From Pseudomonas sp. Bc-h (lineage in GTDB: Bacteria > Pseudomonadota > Gammaproteobacteria > Pseudomonadales > Pseudomonadaceae), in the NCBI RefSeq assembly GCF_002080045.1, contig NZ_MUIN01000013.1, positions 100,684-164,683 on the forward strand: DNA of 64,000 nt. The letters run 5' to 3'. The translations under genes and the position numbers were made by a program. Each line of letters starts with the position of its first letter. Within the stretch, counting starts at the first letter, position 1. This document shows, one piece after another, positions 50,335-59,576 of the stretch. The notes beneath the pieces are model-generated. The model was not told where the DNA came from and made no database searches. It saw only the letters and a program-made list of their open reading frames with translations.

Positions 50335-52449
50335 TCAGTATTTCCAGGTCAGCGAGGCGGTCACGTTGCGTGGCGCGCCGTAGTTGCTGGCGGTGGCGCT
50401 GTACAGCGACGTCAGATACTTGCGATCGGTGACGTTGTTGAAGTTCAGCGCGGTGCTCCAGTTGCTGTCGATGTCGTAGCTGGCCATCAGGTCGACCAGC
50501 GCATAGGCGTTCTGGCGGATAACGCTGATGTTGTCGTTCTGGATACCGCTCTGCCAGCTGACGCGAGTGCCGACACGGGCTTGTGGCAAGCCCGGCAGAC
50601 GATAGGTCGCCATGCCGTGGAAGCTGTGGGTTGGTACGTAGCGGCGGGCCTTGTCGCCGTCGTCGTTATCGATGCGCACATAGGTGTAACCCGCCAGCAG
50701 GTCGAGGCCAGGCAACGCTTCGCCCGAGGCTTCGAGCTCAATACCGTGGCTCTTGTATTCCCCGGTGAAATAGCGGAACTGAGAGCCGACCTCAACGTAT
50801 TCGTTGGTCATGACATTGCTTTGTTCGGTCTTGAAGACCGCCGCCGTCAGGTTGAGGCGATCTTCCAGCACGCTGCCTTTGACGCCTGCTTCCAGGCTCT
50901 TGCCTTCCAGAGGATCAAGCGGTTTGCCGTCCACGCCGACGTAGCCGTATTGCGGGTTATAAATCTGCGTCCAGCTGGTATAGAGGCTCCATTGCTTGTT
51001 CACGTCATACACAAGGCCCGTGTACGGCGTGACCTTGCCGTGCTCGCGCTGGGCGTGATCGACACCGTAGCTCTCGCCGGTGCCATCGGTGCTGAGCATG
51101 CGTGCGCCGGCAATCCAGTGCAGGTCGTCCGCCAGGCTGAAGCGGGCTCCGGCGAACAGGCTCTTCTGCCGGTCGATGATGTTCTGGTTGTTGATGTCGC
51201 TGGTGTAAATGAACTGCGGCGCAGGTTCGGTGCCTGCAAGGATGCCGGCGAACGAGGTGTCGTAGTAGCCCTCTTCAGCGGCATCGTACTCGCTCGCTTT
51301 CTGGTGCGTACGGCCATAGCTCGCGCCGAACGTCAGCTCGTGTTCACGTCCGAACAGGCTGAACGGGCCGGAGACTTTCGCCTCGCCGATCAACTGGTGC
51401 GAGCGGCCCGATGTCTGTGCCGCGAACGCCGATGCATCGTCGTCGGTGACGCTGGCGACGTACAGCATGCTGCTGTTCTGGTATTCGGTGATGCCGGTGC
51501 CAGTCAACGTGGCGTTCCAGCCGTTGCCGAAATCATGTTTGAATTCCGCAAAGACCTTTTGCGTGTGAATGTTCCAGTACGACCATGGCTGGCCGACGTT
51601 GGAGCTGCGGCTTGAGTAATGGATCGGGTTGTTGCTGCTATCGACCAGCGGCAGGTTGCCCCAGGTGCTGCCGTTGGAGTCGCTGTTGTGCTGCGAGAAA
51701 CCCACCGTCACGGTGTCGGCATCGGACAGGTCGAACGCCAGCAAGCCGGCGGCCACGTTCTTCTCGTGGCTGTAGCGGTCCATCCAGGAATTGCCTTTTT
51801 CGTGGGCGTAGATGAAGCGTCCGCGCACGTTGCCGGTCTCGGTCAGCGGCCCCGAGACATCCACATCCACACGACGGGTGTCCCACGAACCTACGCTGGT
51901 GTCGATCTGCGCCTGGAATTCCTTGGTCGGGCGCTTGCGCACGAAGTTGACGGTGGCGGAAGGGTTGCCCGTGCCGCTCATCAAGCCGTTGGCGCCGTGC
52001 AGCACGTCGATCTGCTCGTACTCGGCCATGTCCAGATCGCCGTTGAGGATGCTCTGGGTGAACGGCATGTTCATGCCGTCGAACTCGAAGCTGTTGATCT
52101 CGAAGCCACGGGAAGTGAACTCGGTGCGGTCGGTTTCGCTCTGTTCGACAGTGACCGACGGCGCGGAACGCAAGGCGTCCTTGACGCTGTTGATCTTGTA
52201 GTCGTTCATCTGGTCACGGGTGATCGTGGTGATCGCCTGTGGCGTTTCCTTGTTGGTCAGCCCCAGTTTTGTGGTGCTGGAGGAGGGCTTCCCTACATAA
52301 CCCACGCTTAACGCGTCGTCCTGAGCGACCGCGCTGTCCTGTACTTGCGTTGCAGGGAGCGTCATTTCATCGGCGGCGTGGGCCAGCGTTGCAGCGCTGA
52401 CGGCAGCCGCCAGGAGCAGGGGAGAGAAACAAGGATTCACAATCGGCAT
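50335..52449 (-). CDS. TonB-dependent siderophore receptor
   Basis: A 704-residue outer membrane receptor of the FhuE/FpvA-like siderophore group. A signal peptide (1-24, to AHA) is followed directly by the plug (KETPQAITTITRDQMNDYKINSVKDALRSAPSVTV) and the barrel, ending in the aromatic NVTASLTWKY. There is no N-terminal signalling domain, so it does not act through an ECF sigma/anti-sigma pair. ATG 52449 is preferred to the TTG two codons earlier. Control by Fur is indicated by the box upstream. Hydroxamate siderophores are typical ligands for this branch, but specificity is not readable. Confidence 0.92.
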   Translation of the reverse strand: MPIVNPCFSPLLLAAAVSAATLAHAADEMTLPATQVQDSAVAQDDALSVGYVGKPSSSTTKLGLTNKETPQAITTITRDQMNDYKINSVKDALRSAPSVTVEQSETDRTEFTSRGFEINSFEFDGMNMPFTQSILNGDLDMAEYEQIDVLHGANGLMSGTGNPSATVNFVRKRPTKEFQAQIDTSVGSWDTRRVDVDVSGPLTETGNVRGRFIYAHEKGNSWMDRYSHEKNVAAGLLAFDLSDADTVTVGFSQHNSDSNGSTWGNLPLVDSSNNPIHYSSRSSNVGQPWSYWNIHTQKVFAEFKHDFGNGWNATLTGTGITEYQNSSMLYVASVTDDDASAFAAQTSGRSHQLIGEAKVSGPFSLFGREHELTFGASYGRTHQKASEYDAAEEGYYDTSFAGILAGTEPAPQFIYTSDINNQNIIDRQKSLFAGARFSLADDLHWIAGARMLSTDGTGESYGVDHAQREHGKVTPYTGLVYDVNKQWSLYTSWTQIYNPQYGYVGVDGKPLDPLEGKSLEAGVKGSVLEDRLNLTAAVFKTEQSNVMTNEYVEVGSQFRYFTGEYKSHGIELEASGEALPGLDLLAGYTYVRIDNDDGDKARRYVPTHSFHGMATYRLPGLPQARVGTRVSWQSGIQNDNISVIRQNAYALVDLMASYDIDSNWSTALNFNNVTDRKYLTSLYSATASNYGAPRNVTASLTWKY

Positions 52450-52475
52450 TCCCAAAGAGCGTCAAAAAGATGAAT

Positions 52476-52494
52476 GCGATTCTCTATCATTATC
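52476..52494 (-). promoter_or_regulatory. Fur box of the TonB receptor gene
   Basis: GATAATGATAGAGAATCGC on the minus strand matches the first ten bases of the 19-base Fur consensus GATAATGATAATCATTATC exactly, and adjoins a further ATCATT/GATAA stretch up to 52503. It ends about 27 bases before the start codon. Confidence 0.8.
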
Positions 52495-52621
52495 AAAATG
52501 ATAACTAGATGTGTCTTGTACTAATTTTTTACAAATTTTTCACAATTGGCTGGTGTCCGCGGCTTTGTGGCGCGGTGGCGCTTGCTGAGGGCGGGGCAGC
52601 TGGCATGATCGCTGCTAGAAA

Positions 52622-52642
52622 TTAAAGAGCTAATCAATTAAT
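52622..52642. promoter_or_regulatory. AT-rich operator element A (before the tetR gene)
   Basis: TTAAAGAGC-TAAT-CAATTAAT. It shares the pattern TTAA-N9-T/CAATTA-T with elements at 53580, 55668 and 59577. It lies 74 bases before the TetR start and suggests autoregulation. Confidence 0.6.
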
Positions 52643-52715
52643 TTGCGTCTACGAAATCTTCGCCGGATGTAAGCCGGTGGAGTCGCACGTTTGAACCTCA
52701 AGGTAACGCGGACCT

Positions 52716-53417
52716 ATGCAAACAATAACGGGCCGACGCGGCAGCGCAGCCGCTGTGGCAGGGAAGGGCAAGACCGGCAGAAAAGGGCCTGGACGACCGG
52801 AAGGCGCCAGCAATTTGCGGGACGAGATTCTGGATGCCGCCGAGGAGTTGTTCGCCAACCTCGGATACGCAGGCACCACGATGCGCGAGGTGTCGCAGCA
52901 CGCCAAGGTAACTCAGGCGCTGATCAGCTATTACTTCGGTTCCAAATACGGCCTGTTCGAAGAAGTGTTTCTGCGTCGCGGCAGCGCGATTTCCGATGAG
53001 CGCCTGAAGAATCTCGACACCCTTCAGGCGCAGGGTCAGACCCCAGCCGTACGGGCGATTGTCGAGGCGTTTCTTCTGCCTACCGTGGTGTTGCGAACGT
53101 CCATTCAAGGTCGTCACTTCCTGCGGTTGCAGGCGCGGTTGCACACTGAGCCACCGACCATCTCCTATGCATTGCGGGACAAGGCCTATGGCACATCGAC
53201 CCAGCGTTACGTCGATGCCTTGAAGGAAGCCGTGCCTGGCTTGAGCGATCTCGACGCCAACTGGCGGATCACGTTGATGGTGGGCACTTACCTGTATGCG
53301 TTCTCCGACAGTCATCGCATGGAAGAGCGTTTGCCGGACGGCCAGTACAACCCCGAAGACTGGCAGTCGCTGATTCAACAGGTGACCAGTTTTGTCGTGG
53401 GCGGAATGTCGGCGTAG
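52716..53417 (+). CDS. TetR-family regulator of the pyridine-type catabolic cluster
   Basis: A 233-residue TetR regulator. A basic N-terminal tail (residues 1-30) precedes the HTH (LRDEILDAAEELFANLGYAGTTMREVSQHAKVTQALISYYFGSKYGLFEEVF). The C-terminal domain (FLLPTVVLRTSIQGRHFLRLQARLHTEPP) is of the type that binds aromatic ligands in several TetR proteins. Its gene precedes the catabolic genes in the same direction, and operator-like elements occur before it and the three units downstream. It is a probable repressor relieved by the substrate or an intermediate. Confidence 0.87.
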   Translation: MQTITGRRGSAAAVAGKGKTGRKGPGRPEGASNLRDEILDAAEELFANLGYAGTTMREVSQHAKVTQALISYYFGSKYGLFEEVFLRRGSAISDERLKNLDTLQAQGQTPAVRAIVEAFLLPTVVLRTSIQGRHFLRLQARLHTEPPTISYALRDKAYGTSTQRYVDALKEAVPGLSDLDANWRITLMVGTYLYAFSDSHRMEERLPDGQYNPEDWQSLIQQVTSFVVGGMSA

Positions 53418-53579
53418 GCGTTACCGAATGTGGCAGCGAAGCACCGTTTTGGGAGTTGCCTGGCCAGAATGGTGCGTTGCGCAACACAGTGGGTAACGCG
53501 AATATTTTTATAAAAACTTTGTAAATCAGGCAGATACGAGAATTTTCTGCAATTTGGCACGGCTTCTGCTACCCATTAA

Positions 53580-53600
53580 TTAAAAGGTTGATTAATTAAT
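53580..53600. promoter_or_regulatory. AT-rich operator element B (before the Rieske oxygenase)
   Basis: TTAAAAGGTTGAT-TAATTAAT, preceded by ATTAA, giving a nearly symmetric ATTAATTAA...TTAATTAAT around AAGGTTGA. It lies 31 bases before the oxygenase start codon. Confidence 0.68.
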
Positions 53601-53631
53601 TTTGATTGTCTGGTAGAACAAAGGAGTCGTG

Positions 53632-54690
53632 ATGAACCTGATAGCCGTCTCATCTCATCAACCGGTCACCGCTGCGGATGGGTGCCAGGACCCCGTGTTG
53701 CTCAACGACTGGCACGTCGTGGGTTACAGCAGCGATTTCGTCGCCGGGACCATCTACCCCGTGCGCCTGCTGGAGCGTGAATTGATCGTCTGGCGCAGCG
53801 AGGACGGCTCGATTCATGTCTGGGAAGACCTGTGCATTCACCGTGGTGCACGCCTGTCCAAAGGCTGGATCAAGAACGATTCGGTGGTGTGTCCTTATCA
53901 CGGCTGGGAGTACAACGGCAGTGGCGCCTGCACCCTGATGCCCGCCGCTCCCGATGAAAAGCCGATGAAGAAGGCCAAGGCATTTCCTTATTCAGCAGTC
54001 GAGCGTTACGGTTTTGTGTGGACGTGCCTGGGTGAGCCTGCCGAAGACATTCCAGTGTTTCCGGAGTGGGACGACGAGGTCTTCATGAAGGTCCACAGCG
54101 GCCCGTACCCGTATGCGGCGAACGGTTTTCGCGCGGTCGAAAACTTCATCGACGCGTCGCATTTTCCGTTTGTGCACGCCGGACTCAATGGGGTGATGGA
54201 CAAGCCTGACCGCCTCGAGCCCTACACGGTCGAAGAGGTCGACAGTGGCCTGCGATCTTCAGAAGTCAGGGTGTTCCAGCCCTGGGGTGATGCACGCGGC
54301 AAACCGCTGGTGGCGTTCTATACCTACCATGCGTTCCGCCCGTTGGTGGGGTACTTCTCGAAACGCACTCAGGATTCCGACACCGAAGGCAATGTCATCA
54401 GCGACCAGTCAGACACCTTCGCCACGCTGTTCACCGTTCAGCCGCTGGATGCGGTCAATTGCATCGTTCGTGTCTGTGCGGCCATGAATGTCAGCCCTCG
54501 TCCGGACCCGGAAGCCGTCCGCGCCCGCGCTGACGTAGTGTTCGGTCAGGATCGCGACATCGTCGAAAGTCAGCGTCCGGAGCGCATTCCCACCGAACTG
54601 CGTTACGAGCTGCACCACCGCACTGACCTGATGGGTCAGCGCTATCGCACCTGGCTGCGCAACAAGGGCATCAGCTATGGCGTTATCTGA
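53632..54690 (+). CDS. Rieske-type oxygenase, terminal component (VanA-like)
   Basis: A 352-residue oxygenase with a Rieske 2Fe-2S centre (Cys68-x-His70 in CIHRGA and Cys87-x2-His90 in CPYHGWEY) and a mononuclear iron site (N171, D174, H177 and H182 in NFIDASHFPFVHAG). This is the single-subunit type found in vanillate O-demethylase, caffeine N-demethylases and phenoxybenzoate dioxygenase, taking electrons from the VanB-like reductase encoded next. It should demethylate or hydroxylate an aromatic or heteroaromatic ring. Its place before nic-type genes suggests a substituted pyridine. ATG 53632 follows AAGGAG. Confidence 0.85.
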   Translation: MNLIAVSSHQPVTAADGCQDPVLLNDWHVVGYSSDFVAGTIYPVRLLERELIVWRSEDGSIHVWEDLCIHRGARLSKGWIKNDSVVCPYHGWEYNGSGACTLMPAAPDEKPMKKAKAFPYSAVERYGFVWTCLGEPAEDIPVFPEWDDEVFMKVHSGPYPYAANGFRAVENFIDASHFPFVHAGLNGVMDKPDRLEPYTVEEVDSGLRSSEVRVFQPWGDARGKPLVAFYTYHAFRPLVGYFSKRTQDSDTEGNVISDQSDTFATLFTVQPLDAVNCIVRVCAAMNVSPRPDPEAVRARADVVFGQDRDIVESQRPERIPTELRYELHHRTDLMGQRYRTWLRNKGISYGVI

Positions 54691-55636
54691 CGGCATGTTC
54701 AAGGTGCGCCTGCACGCCATCGAATATGGTGCGCCGGGCATCAACATCTACACCTTCGAATCGCTGGACGGCTTGCCGTTGCCGGCTTATGAGCCAGGCG
54801 CCCATGTCGATGTGACGATGGCGGCGGACCTGCTTCGTCAGTACTCGTTGCTGTGGCCTGCGACCAACCCGGCGCAGTACCGCATTGCCGTGCAATTGTC
54901 GGAGGCGGGGAAGGGCGGATCGCGCAAGCTGCATTTCGAGTCGGTGGTGGGTGCGACCTATGAAGTCTCGGCGCCGCGCAATCACTTCCCGCTGATGCCA
55001 AGCGATGAAGCGTTCCATCTGTTCGCGGGCGGCATCGGCATCACGCCGATCATCTCGATGTATCGCCAGTTGAAGGTCAGCGGTTGCAAGGTCACCTTGT
55101 ATTACTGGGCCGGTAGCGCGCAGCACATGCTGTTCCACGATCAGTTGTGCCAGGAGACCGGCGACGTTCGGCTGTTTCACACGCGAACCGCAGGCGAGAA
55201 GCCGCCTCGACTGATGGACGTGCTCACGGCATTGCCCCACAGCGCACAGCTCTATTGTTGTGGGCCGCAAGGAATGGTCGATGAGTTTGACCGGCTGACC
55301 CTGGACCGTCCGCAAGCCAATACCCATCGCGAGCGATTCAGCGCCACGACTGATGCGTTGCAGCCGGGAGATTCCTTTCGCGTGTACCTGCAGCGATCCG
55401 GCCTGACCTTGACCGTTCCGGCAGAACAGACCCTGTTGCAAGCCTGTGAAGCGGCGGGCATCGACGCTGCCTATTCCTGTGAAGAAGGCGTCTGCGGCGC
55501 ATGCGAAGTAAAGGTGCTGGCGGGGCAAGTGGAGCATCGCGACACCGTCCTCACACCAGGGCAACGGCAACGCAGCGAAAGCATGATGATCTGCTGCTCC
55601 CGGGGTTTGGGCGACACCTTGGTGCTGGACTTGTAG
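54677..55636 (+). CDS. VanB-type oxidoreductase (FMN, NAD, plant-type 2Fe-2S)
   Basis: A 319-residue reductase that passes electrons from NAD(P)H to the Rieske oxygenase. The order is an FMN-binding barrel (1-105; RQYSLLW), an NAD domain (FAGGIGITPIISMYRQL, then LYCCGPQGMVDEF) and a C-terminal ferredoxin domain (235-319) with CEEGVCGACEVKV and a final cysteine in MMICCS. This is the VanB/phthalate-dioxygenase-reductase layout. It overlaps the oxygenase gene by 14 bases; ATG 54695 (MFKVRL) is an alternative start. Confidence 0.9.
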   Translation: MALSDGMFKVRLHAIEYGAPGINIYTFESLDGLPLPAYEPGAHVDVTMAADLLRQYSLLWPATNPAQYRIAVQLSEAGKGGSRKLHFESVVGATYEVSAPRNHFPLMPSDEAFHLFAGGIGITPIISMYRQLKVSGCKVTLYYWAGSAQHMLFHDQLCQETGDVRLFHTRTAGEKPPRLMDVLTALPHSAQLYCCGPQGMVDEFDRLTLDRPQANTHRERFSATTDALQPGDSFRVYLQRSGLTLTVPAEQTLLQACEAAGIDAAYSCEEGVCGACEVKVLAGQVEHRDTVLTPGQRQRSESMMICCSRGLGDTLVLDL

Positions 55637-55667
55637 CGGGGCATCCAGCTCATTTTTGCCCGTTTAA

Positions 55668-55688
55668 TTAATTGGTTGATCAATTATT
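55668..55688. promoter_or_regulatory. AT-rich operator element C (before the FAD hydroxylase)
   Basis: TTAATTGGTTGAT-CAATTATT, aligned with element B through GGTTGAT. It lies 45 bases before the hydroxylase start codon and suggests a second promoter within the cluster. Confidence 0.66.
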
Positions 55689-55733
55689 ACAGTGTGTCAC
55701 GGCGATATCTGTCGCCGGGCAGGAGGAACACCC

Positions 55734-56969
55734 ATGGACAGAGCATTACGAGTCGGCATCATCGGCGCGGGAATCGGCGGCGTCACCCTGGCCCGCGCCC
55801 TGAATCAGCAAGGTATCGAGGCGTGTATTTTCGAGCGCGCTCCGATGTTCGGCGAGGTCGGCGCAGGGGTGCAGATGACCCCGAATGCGGTGAAAGTACT
55901 CTCGGAACTGGGCCTGGACGATCAACTGAGAAAGATCGGGTTTCTGCCTCAGGCCATGATGGGACGTAACTGGAAGACCGCCCGGGAGCTATTCCGCACG
56001 CCACTCAAAGAGTCGTGCCCGGCACTGTACGGCGCGCAGTTCTATCACGTGCATCGCGCCGATCTGCACGCGGCGCTGGCCAGCGATATCAAGCCTGGCC
56101 AGGCGACTTTCGGCGCCCAGTGCGTGGGCATGCTGCAACACGCCAACACGGCGGTGGCGCAGTTTGCCGATGGCTCGGAGTTCGAGGCCGACCTGATCGT
56201 CGGTGCGGACGGCGTGCGTTCGGTGATCCGCGAGCAATTGTGGGGGCAGGAAGCGGCCAACTACACCGGGCACATGTGCTGGCGCGCCCTGGTCAACGTC
56301 GACAAGCATCCGCTGCCCTTTGTCAGCCCCGACTCGAATTTCTGGATGGGTCCCAAAGGCCATGTGGTGACCTACTACGTGAAGGGCGGCTCGATGGTCA
56401 ACATCGTCGCGGTCAACGAAAGTCCGGCGTGGGTCGAGGAGTCCTGGAACGCCAAGAGTACCTTGCAGGAGCTGCTCGGCGGCTTCGAAGGCTGGCACCC
56501 GAACCTGATCGAGCTGTTCAAGCGCGCCGATCCTGACGCGATTTACAAGTGGGGCCTGTTCGACCGCAACCCGATGCAGAGCTGGTCCAAGGGCAACGCC
56601 ACGTTGCTCGGCGATGCGGCGCACCCGATGTTGCCGTTTCTTTCCCAGGGCGCAGCGATGGCCATCGAAGACGGTTACGTTCTTGCTCAATCCCTGGCAT
56701 TTCATGGCCCACGGCAGCTGCAACAGGCGCTACGTGCCTATGAACTCGAGCGATTGCCGCGCACCAGCCGCGTTCAGCTGGAAGCTCGCGAGCGCGGCCG
56801 TACCTATCACCTGCCGTCGGCATGGTCGCAACTCAAGCGCGACATGGCCTACCGCTGGAGGCAACTGCTCAACCCGAACGCGGTGGGCATTCAGGCCAAT
56901 TGGGTCTACGAATACGACGCCCGGGATTGCGCCACGCGCTTCCCGCTGGCGCAAAAGATCCCGGCCTGA
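55734..56969 (+). CDS. FAD-dependent aromatic hydroxylase (salicylate hydroxylase / NicC-like)
   Basis: A 411-residue class A flavoprotein monooxygenase. It has the GxGxxG FAD motif (VGIIGAGIGGVTLARAL), the DG motif (LIVGADGVRSVIREQL) and the GD motif (ATLLGDAAHPMLPFLSQGAAMAIEDG). It belongs to the salicylate, 3-hydroxybenzoate or 6-hydroxynicotinate hydroxylase group. Neighbours NicD, NicX and NicF make a NicC-like decarboxylating hydroxylation to 2,5-dihydroxypyridine the most likely role, but the sequence is not especially close to P. putida NicC as I recall it. Start ATG 55734 with GGAGG. Confidence 0.82.
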   Translation: MDRALRVGIIGAGIGGVTLARALNQQGIEACIFERAPMFGEVGAGVQMTPNAVKVLSELGLDDQLRKIGFLPQAMMGRNWKTARELFRTPLKESCPALYGAQFYHVHRADLHAALASDIKPGQATFGAQCVGMLQHANTAVAQFADGSEFEADLIVGADGVRSVIREQLWGQEAANYTGHMCWRALVNVDKHPLPFVSPDSNFWMGPKGHVVTYYVKGGSMVNIVAVNESPAWVEESWNAKSTLQELLGGFEGWHPNLIELFKRADPDAIYKWGLFDRNPMQSWSKGNATLLGDAAHPMLPFLSQGAAMAIEDGYVLAQSLAFHGPRQLQQALRAYELERLPRTSRVQLEARERGRTYHLPSAWSQLKRDMAYRWRQLLNPNAVGIQANWVYEYDARDCATRFPLAQKIPA

Positions 56970-57016
56970 TCGGTCGCTCTGAACACCCAGAGGTTCAAGA
57001 TTGGGGAGCACATTGA

Positions 57017-57856
57017 ATGAGTCAGTTTCGCTACGGCGCGCACGTGCACGCCAATGGTATTCGCCAACATTATCTGCACTACGGCCCGCTCGGTGGCAGC
57101 GACGTGCGGCTTGATCCGGTGATCATTGTGCCGGGCATCACCAGCCCGGCAGTGACCTGGGGATTTGTCGCCGAACGTCTGGCCGAACACGTCGAGACCT
57201 ATGTGCTCGATGTGCGTGGACGCGGGCTTTCGCAGGCAGGTGCGGATCTGGATTATGGGCTCGACGCCCAGGCCAGCGACCTGATCGCCTTCGCCGAGGC
57301 GCTGGGCCTTGAGCGCTACAGCGTGGTCGGTCATTCCATGGGCGCGCGAATCGCCATTCGCGCAGCCACATCTCACCCCAGGGCGATGGCGCGGGTGGTG
57401 CTGGTCGATCCGCCGGTTTCGGGGCCGGGCCGACGGGCCTACCCCGCGCAATTGCCCTGGTACATCGACTCGATCCGGCAGGCCAGGCTCGGCATGAGCG
57501 CCGAGGACATGCATGCGTTCTGTCCCACCTGGACCGAGGCGCAACGGGCCTTGCGCGCGCAGTGGCTGCACACCTGCGATGAGCGCGCAATTCTCGCCAG
57601 TTTCAACGGCTTTCATGAGGACGAAGTGGTGGAGCAGGTTGCGGCCATCCACTGCCCGGCGCTGTTGGTTACGGCAGCCAGAGGCGATGTGGTGAAGGAT
57701 GAAGATGTCGTTGAAATGCAGTCGCTGCTGCCTGCGCTGAGTCACGTTCGGGTGGCCGATGCCGGACACATGATTCCGTGGGACAACGAACCCGGCTTTT
57801 ACGCCGCGCTGGGCAATTTTCTCGGCGCGTCACTCACTCAAACGGGAGGGCGCTGA
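57017..57856 (+). CDS. nicD: N-formylmaleamate deformylase NicD
   Basis: A 279-residue alpha/beta hydrolase very similar to P. putida NicD: ANGIRQHYLHYG, IIVPGITSPAVTWGFVAERL, TYVLDVRGRGLS, VDPPVSGPGRRAYP and AGHMIPWD. The nucleophile is Ser107 in GHSMGAR; the catalytic histidine is in AGHMIPW. It removes formate from N-formylmaleamate, giving maleamate. It follows the hydroxylase by 47 bases and precedes nicX by two bases. Confidence 0.92.
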   Translation: MSQFRYGAHVHANGIRQHYLHYGPLGGSDVRLDPVIIVPGITSPAVTWGFVAERLAEHVETYVLDVRGRGLSQAGADLDYGLDAQASDLIAFAEALGLERYSVVGHSMGARIAIRAATSHPRAMARVVLVDPPVSGPGRRAYPAQLPWYIDSIRQARLGMSAEDMHAFCPTWTEAQRALRAQWLHTCDERAILASFNGFHEDEVVEQVAAIHCPALLVTAARGDVVKDEDVVEMQSLLPALSHVRVADAGHMIPWDNEPGFYAALGNFLGASLTQTGGR

Positions 57857-57858
57857 GC

Positions 57859-58905
57859 ATGGCTGTCAGTGACTTTACGATGATCGACGCCTGGACCCAG
57901 GTGCTTGAACTGTCCAACCTGCAGCCGGGTCAGGCGGTGACCATTCTCACCGGTGCGGACACCCATCCGCAGACCCTGCGCACGGCGCAGATCGCCTGCC
58001 AGGCCTTGGGCGCGGTGATCAATCGTCTTGATCTCGCCCCGGTCAATGGCGAGCGCTCGCTGAGCCGCGATCCGCTGGCCTATCTGGGGACCACGCCGTT
58101 GACGGGGAACAAGCCGGCGATGGCGGCGCTGAAAGCCAGTGATCTGGTGCTGGACCTGATGACACTGCTGTTTTCGCCGGAGCAACACGAGATTCTGGCC
58201 AGCGGCACGAAAATCCTGCTGGCCGTCGAGCCGCCGGAAATCCTTGCGCGCATGGTTCCGACCCAGGCTGATCGCGAGCGCGTCATTCGCGCAGCGGCGC
58301 GCATCGAAAAGGCTTCGGTGATGACCGTCAGTTCGCCTGCGGGCACCTCGCTGCGCTGTCCGCTGGGGGAGTTTGCGGCGATCAGCGAGTACGGTTTCGT
58401 CGACGCACCGGGGCGCTGGGATCACTGGCCCAGCGGCTTCGTGCTGACCTGGCCCAACGAGTTGCAGGCCAGCGGCACGATCGTCATCGATCGCGGCGAC
58501 ATTCTGCTGCCACACAAAAGCTACGTTCAGGACCCTATCGAACTGACGGTCGAGCGCGGTTATGCCACGCGTATTGACGGCGGCGTCGAGGCTGCGCTGC
58601 TGCGCGACTACATCGAGAGTTTCGCCGACCCCGAAGCCTATGCCATTTCCCATATCGGCTGGGGCCTGCAACCCCGGGCGCGCTGGTCGACCCTCGGCCT
58701 GCTGGATCGCGAAGCGCATATCGGTATGGACGCACGGGCTTACGAAGGCAATTTCCTGTTCTCCCTGGGGCCGAACAACGAAGCCGGCGGATCGCGAACT
58801 ACGGCGTGCCATATCGACATTCCGTTGCGCGGCTGCACGGTACGTCTGGACGATCTGCTGGTGGTCGATGGCGGCAAAGTGGTCAACGAGGGCTCGGCGC
58901 AATGA
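57859..58905 (+). CDS. nicX: 2,5-dihydroxypyridine 5,6-dioxygenase NicX
   Basis: A 348-residue Fe(II) dioxygenase of the M29-aminopeptidase-like fold that cleaves the ring of 2,5-dihydroxypyridine to N-formylmaleamate. It shares with NicX the stretches SPEQHEILASGTKILLAVEPPEILARM, PGRWDHWPSGF and SHIGWGLQPRARW, plus ACHIDIPLRGC near the C terminus, which include the iron-binding histidines and aspartate. Start ATG 57859 follows GGGAGGG; it overlaps nicF by four bases. Confidence 0.93.
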   Translation: MAVSDFTMIDAWTQVLELSNLQPGQAVTILTGADTHPQTLRTAQIACQALGAVINRLDLAPVNGERSLSRDPLAYLGTTPLTGNKPAMAALKASDLVLDLMTLLFSPEQHEILASGTKILLAVEPPEILARMVPTQADRERVIRAAARIEKASVMTVSSPAGTSLRCPLGEFAAISEYGFVDAPGRWDHWPSGFVLTWPNELQASGTIVIDRGDILLPHKSYVQDPIELTVERGYATRIDGGVEAALLRDYIESFADPEAYAISHIGWGLQPRARWSTLGLLDREAHIGMDARAYEGNFLFSLGPNNEAGGSRTTACHIDIPLRGCTVRLDDLLVVDGGKVVNEGSAQ

Positions 58906-59537
58906 ACGATCCAACACGCACTGCAGACCTCGAAAGCTATCAGCGCCAGGGCTTCGGTGCCGACATGGCCCTGCCAGCGCCTTATGCACTGTTGATCATT
59001 GATCTGGTGGAGGGTTTCGCCGATCCCGAGATCTTCGGGGGCGGCAATATTCCCCAGGCCATCGCGCAAACGGAACAGCTATTGGCCCATGCCCGCAAGC
59101 AGGGCTGGCCGGTGGCGCATTCGCGAATCGTCTTCGCCGATGACGGCGCCGACGCCAATGTGTTCTCGCTCAAGGTGCCCTCGATGCTGACCCTGACCGA
59201 ACATGCGCCACGCAGCGCCATTGTGGAGCAACTGACGCCGGTGTCGGGGGAGTTGGTGGTGCGCAAAACGCTGCCATCGGCGTTCTTCGGAACCGACCTT
59301 GCGCCATGGTTGACCTTCCATGGCGTGCGCACGCTTCTGGTCGCCGGGGCGGTCACCAGTGGCTGCGTGCGAGCCAGCGTGCTGGACGCCATGAACCACG
59401 GTTTCCGGCCTCTGGTGGTCAGCGACTGCGTCGGCGACAGGGCCTTGGGGCCACACGAAGCGAACCTGTTCGACATGGCACAAAAGTACGCTGTGGTGAA
59501 GCCAATGGCCGAGGCGCTGGGCCTGCTGCACACCTGA
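58902..59537 (+). CDS. nicF: Maleamate amidohydrolase NicF
   Basis: A 211-residue isochorismatase-like hydrolase turning maleamate into maleate and ammonia. It matches NicF in FGGGNIPQAIAQTEQLLAHARKQGWPVAHSRIVFADDGAD, VRKTLPSAFFGT and VAGAVTSGCVRASVLDAMNHGFRPLVVSDCVGDRALGPHEANLFDM. The catalytic triad is Asp34, Lys122, Cys155. Maleate isomerase (NicE), needed to reach fumarate, is not within the window; it may lie beyond the right edge or elsewhere. Confidence 0.93.
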   Translation: MNDPTRTADLESYQRQGFGADMALPAPYALLIIDLVEGFADPEIFGGGNIPQAIAQTEQLLAHARKQGWPVAHSRIVFADDGADANVFSLKVPSMLTLTEHAPRSAIVEQLTPVSGELVVRKTLPSAFFGTDLAPWLTFHGVRTLLVAGAVTSGCVRASVLDAMNHGFRPLVVSDCVGDRALGPHEANLFDMAQKYAVVKPMAEALGLLHT

Positions 59538-59576
59538 CTAGAGAGATAAAAAGCCGATCTGGCATACGCGTTGCTA

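Noticed and set aside
48185-52449. The TonB receptor as part of the atc or catabolic clusters
   Set aside because: It has its own Fur box, opposite orientation to its neighbours, and hairpins at its 3' end; iron control explains it better.
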